DNA of 16,265 nucleotides, from positions 1 to 16,265 of the forward strand of contig NZ_JAKJHX010000120.1 of NCBI RefSeq assembly GCF_021648855.1, written 5' to 3'. This document shows, one piece after another, positions 13,599 to 16,265 of the stretch. Both the position numbers and the translations under genes were made by a program. Each line of letters opens with the position of its first letter. The first letter of the stretch is position 1. This DNA comes from Tychonema litorale BBK16 (GTDB taxonomy: Bacteria; Cyanobacteriota; Cyanobacteriia; Cyanobacteriales; Microcoleaceae). The notes under the pieces were generated by a model that worked only from the letters and a program-made list of their open reading frames with translations, had not been told where the DNA came from and ran no database searches.

Positions 13599-16163
13599 AT
13601 GCGGATGACTTCTAAATTCTCTCAAAATCTACGATCGGTTTTTTCTGTCGCAACTCGCCTGGATTTTCCTTCTCCAGGTGGGCGGGCGTGGCTTTTGCCT
13701 GCAATGCTTGCGGGCGTGGCTGTAACGCTGCTGAATATGGGAGTTCGGCGGCTGGGATGGCTGCAAACTTGGGAATTGAGTAGTTTTGACTCTTTAGTGC
13801 GGTTACAGCCCGATCGCGACCCCGATCCGCGACTGCTGGTAGTAGGGATTTCTGAGGCAGATATTCAAGCTTTTGGCAGATTTCCGGTTTCCGATCAATT
13901 GATCGCTCAAACCTTGACAAAATTGCAAAAATATCAGCCAAAAGTGATCGGTTTAGATTTGTACCGCGATTTGCCGAATCAACCGGGATACCAAGAATTG
14001 CTAGCCCAATTGAAAGCACCAAATGTGGTGGCGATCACCAAATTGAAGGATTCTGAAAGTCCAGGAGTGCCTGCACCACTGGGGATGCCGCCGGATCGGG
14101 TTGGTTTTAACGACTTAGTTCTTGATGCCGACGGTGTTGTCCGCCGTAATTTGATCTATGTCTCGAAACCAGATAAAACTACTATTTTTTCGTTTTCCGT
14201 GCAACTGGCGCGACTGTATTTCCAAGATAGGATGCAGCCGAAAAATAGCCCTGTCAATCCCAACCAAATCAACTGGGGTAAAGCGCAATTTGTGCCCTTA
14301 GAGTCTGATAGTGGCAGCTATGCAAATCTAGATGCCAGAGGTTACCAAATTCTGCTCAAATATCGATCGGGCAACCACGTAGCGCGACAAGTCAGTATCA
14401 GGAAGGTATTAAGCGGGGAAATTGACCCAAGTTGGGTAAAGGATAAGATCGTGCTGATCGGGACGACAGCACCTAGTGCCAGAGATTTGTTTCTGACACC
14501 ATACAGTCCGGTGAAACAGCACAATGCAAAAATACCGGGGGTGCTGATGCACACACAAATGCTCAGCCAAATTCTGAGTGCGGTTGCGGATGGGGAATCG
14601 CTTTTTTGGGTTTGTCCCGAATGGGCAGAAATTTTGTGGAACGCTTCTTGGGCAGTGTTTGGTGGGGCCCTGGCTTGGCGAATTCATCACCCTGCGAGGG
14701 CAGGATTGTTTGGGGCTGGGGCATTGATCGGGCTGTTGGGGGTGAGTTTTGGCATTTTTACTGTCGGTGGGTGGGTTCCTTTGGTGTCGCCGGCTTTGGG
14801 TTTGGTGATGACTGGTGTGGGTGTCAGTGCTTACAGGAAGCTTTATGATGCTTTTCATGATGCGCTGACGGGTTTGCCAAACCGGGATTTCTTTGTGAAG
14901 TGCCTGGGGCGGGCGATCGCAAATACAAGAGGCGGTAGTAGCTATCTGTTTGCGGTGCTTTTTTTAGATTTAGACAGGTTTAAGGCGATTAATGATTCTT
15001 TGGGGTATTTGGCGGGAGATGAACTGCTAATGGGTGTCGTGCTGCGGTTAAGAGCCTGTCTTTGTTACGCGGATACTGTGGCGCGGGTTGGGGGTGACGA
15101 TTTTGCGATTTTGGTGAGGAATATTGATCTTGATCGTGCGGTGGATTTGGCCGATCGCATTCACAAAGCTTTGATTGTACCTTTTGAATTGAGAGGGCAA
15201 GAGGTATTTGTCACTGCTAGCATCGGGATTGCGTTAGGGGGTGAATCTGTCGCGAGTATCAGGGAACAGCCGGAACACTTGCTGCGAGACGCGCACACGG
15301 CGATGTATCGCGCGAAGGCTTTGGGCGCGGCAAGGCATCAGGTGTTTAATGCTTCGATGCACGATTTGGCGGTGGAGAGGTTGCAGTTGGAGACGGATTT
15401 GCGGATGGCGCTGAAGCGTCAGGAGTTTTTGCTGCATTACCAGCCGTTTGTGTGTTTGGCAACTGGGAGGATTATTGGGTTTGAGGCTTTGGTGCGATGG
15501 CAGCATCCGCTGCGGGGTTTGATTTCGCCTGTGAAGTTTATTCCGGTGGCTGAGGAGACTGGGGCGATCGTACCACTTGGTGAGTGGGTGTTGGAGGAGG
15601 CTTGCCGTCAGTTGCGACTGTGGGAGGAAATGTTTGATTTTGATCGACCTTTGATTATGAGTGTAAATCTATCTGGGAAGCAGTTTGCTCAACCGGATTT
15701 GGTGGCGCGGATTCAGGAGATTTTGGGCACAACGGGTTTGAATGCTGAGAGTTTGAAGTTGGAGATTACTGAGAGTGTGGTGATGGATGATGTGGAGTCG
15801 GCGATCGCGGTTTTGAAGCAGATGAAGGGGTTGAATGTCAAGTTGGGAATTGATGATTTTGGGACTGGTTATTCGTCGTTGAGTTATTTGAGTCGGTTTC
15901 CTACGGATACTTTGAAGGTTGATAAGTCGTTTGTGGGGCGTATGGAGGTGGGAAGTGAGGGGGAGAATGTGGCGATCGTGCGAACGATTGTGGCGCTAGC
16001 TCACGCTTTGGGTATGGATGTGATTGCGGAAGGTGTGGAGACGGCGGCACAGTTGGCTAAGCTAAGGGCGATCGGCTGTGAATACGGCCAAGGTTATTTT
16101 TTTGCTAAGCCGTTACCCAGCGATGAAGCTACTAATTTGATGGCTTCCGAGCCGCAGTGGTAG
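13599..16163 (+). CDS. CHASE2-GGDEF-EAL cyclic-di-GMP signalling protein
   Basis: The product has 854 residues. An N-terminal TM helix (about 31-49) leads into an extracytoplasmic CHASE2 sensor (about 55-335). Three TM helices follow (about 345-362, 367-388, 390-410), then a GGDEF domain starting DALTGLPNRD (421-430) and an EAL domain (about 595-840). The GGDEF signature reads VGGDDF (497-502), with Asp in place of the usual Glu. LDLDRFKAINDSLGY (456-470) is otherwise normal, so cyclase activity is possible but uncertain. The EAL domain keeps FEALVRW (628-634), NLSGKQF (690-696), EITES (722-726), IDDFGTGYSSL (751-761), K773, EGVE (811-814) and GQGYFFAKPL (830-839). It should therefore hydrolyse c-di-GMP. 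An ATG two codons downstream (13605) could also be the start. Its role near polysaccharide genes is inferred from proximity. Confidence 0.93.
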   Translation: MRMTSKFSQNLRSVFSVATRLDFPSPGGRAWLLPAMLAGVAVTLLNMGVRRLGWLQTWELSSFDSLVRLQPDRDPDPRLLVVGISEADIQAFGRFPVSDQLIAQTLTKLQKYQPKVIGLDLYRDLPNQPGYQELLAQLKAPNVVAITKLKDSESPGVPAPLGMPPDRVGFNDLVLDADGVVRRNLIYVSKPDKTTIFSFSVQLARLYFQDRMQPKNSPVNPNQINWGKAQFVPLESDSGSYANLDARGYQILLKYRSGNHVARQVSIRKVLSGEIDPSWVKDKIVLIGTTAPSARDLFLTPYSPVKQHNAKIPGVLMHTQMLSQILSAVADGESLFWVCPEWAEILWNASWAVFGGALAWRIHHPARAGLFGAGALIGLLGVSFGIFTVGGWVPLVSPALGLVMTGVGVSAYRKLYDAFHDALTGLPNRDFFVKCLGRAIANTRGGSSYLFAVLFLDLDRFKAINDSLGYLAGDELLMGVVLRLRACLCYADTVARVGGDDFAILVRNIDLDRAVDLADRIHKALIVPFELRGQEVFVTASIGIALGGESVASIREQPEHLLRDAHTAMYRAKALGAARHQVFNASMHDLAVERLQLETDLRMALKRQEFLLHYQPFVCLATGRIIGFEALVRWQHPLRGLISPVKFIPVAEETGAIVPLGEWVLEEACRQLRLWEEMFDFDRPLIMSVNLSGKQFAQPDLVARIQEILGTTGLNAESLKLEITESVVMDDVESAIAVLKQMKGLNVKLGIDDFGTGYSSLSYLSRFPTDTLKVDKSFVGRMEVGSEGENVAIVRTIVALAHALGMDVIAEGVETAAQLAKLRAIGCEYGQGYFFAKPLPSDEATNLMASEPQW

Positions 16164-16215
16164 TCGTTAGTTATGAGTTATTGTACGTTAGCATCAGAAT
16201 GACAAGCGAGGAGAC

Positions 16216-16265
16216 GGCAGTGCCGTTTCCCTACGCCAAATTAATTGTAGGGAAACGGCACTGCC
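16216..16265. repeat. Perfect 19-bp palindrome downstream of the c-di-GMP gene
   Basis: The arm 16216-16234 (GGCAGTGCCGTTTCCCTAC) is the exact reverse complement of 16247-16265, with a 12-base loop. It reaches the end of the window and may continue. It belongs to the same repeat family as 11675-11730. It begins 52 bases after the upstream stop codon, so it could end transcription or stabilise the mRNA. Confidence 0.85.

Noticed and set aside
14342..14858. Minus-strand open frames inside the CHASE2 coding region
   Set aside because: They are antisense shadows of a strongly conserved coding frame, with no recognisable domain.

Overview
The window looks like chromosomal DNA of a filamentous cyanobacterium, probably of the Oscillatoria/Microcoleus type. 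The evidence is at least nine copies of the HIP1 octamer GCGATCGC (for example at 18, 4110, 8995, 9503, 12494, 14913), a DUF3318 protein that I know only from cyanobacteria, CCCCCT-rich palindromic repeats, and a CHASE2-GGDEF-EAL protein. The genus is an inference. No rRNA, tRNA or CRISPR array was seen.

Layout: (1) Positions 1-1156 (+) hold an AT-rich two-gene module. A minimal CRISPR-polymerase (mCpol, Cas10-palm-like) protein overlaps by an ATGA junction a protein with a CARF-like Rossmann domain followed by two membrane helices. This is the architecture of mCpol-based anti-phage signalling, related to the Panoptes systems. The 5' part of the mCpol gene is either cut by the window edge or eroded. 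(2) Positions 1192-4518 (-) hold an exopolysaccharide set: a STAS domain fused to an initiating sugar-phosphate transferase, a stand-alone RsbW-type anti-sigma kinase, and a WcaI-like GT4 glycosyltransferase. The kinase is the natural partner of a STAS domain, so partner switching may act directly on polysaccharide initiation. (3) Positions 4715-5383 (-) encode the DUF3318 membrane protein. (4) Positions 5678-8863 (-) encode a GT2 glycosyltransferase, a NodB-type deacetylase overlapping it by 8 bases, and a DUF2079 multi-pass membrane protein. (5) Positions 9145-11598 (+), divergent from (4), encode a membrane-anchored NodB deacetylase and a DUF5009/HGSNAT-like acetyltransferase, 36 bases apart. 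(6) Positions 11751-13292 (-) encode DapB and a conserved two-TM protein. (7) Positions 13599-16163 (+) encode a CHASE2-GGDDF-EAL cyclic-di-GMP protein.

Regions 2, 4 and 5 form a cell-surface polysaccharide locus: lipid-linked initiation, elongation by GT4 and GT2 enzymes, and acetylation/deacetylation. The c-di-GMP protein could couple envelope signals to such polymers, but that link is inferred from proximity only. Several gene boundaries carry mobile or palindromic DNA: an IS200/IS605-type right-end hairpin at 4676-4718, a 145-base MITE-like element at 5550-5694 whose edge supplies the stop codon of the DUF2079 gene, a perfect 21-bp hairpin at 3379-3423, and two related palindromes at 11675-11730 and 16216-16265.
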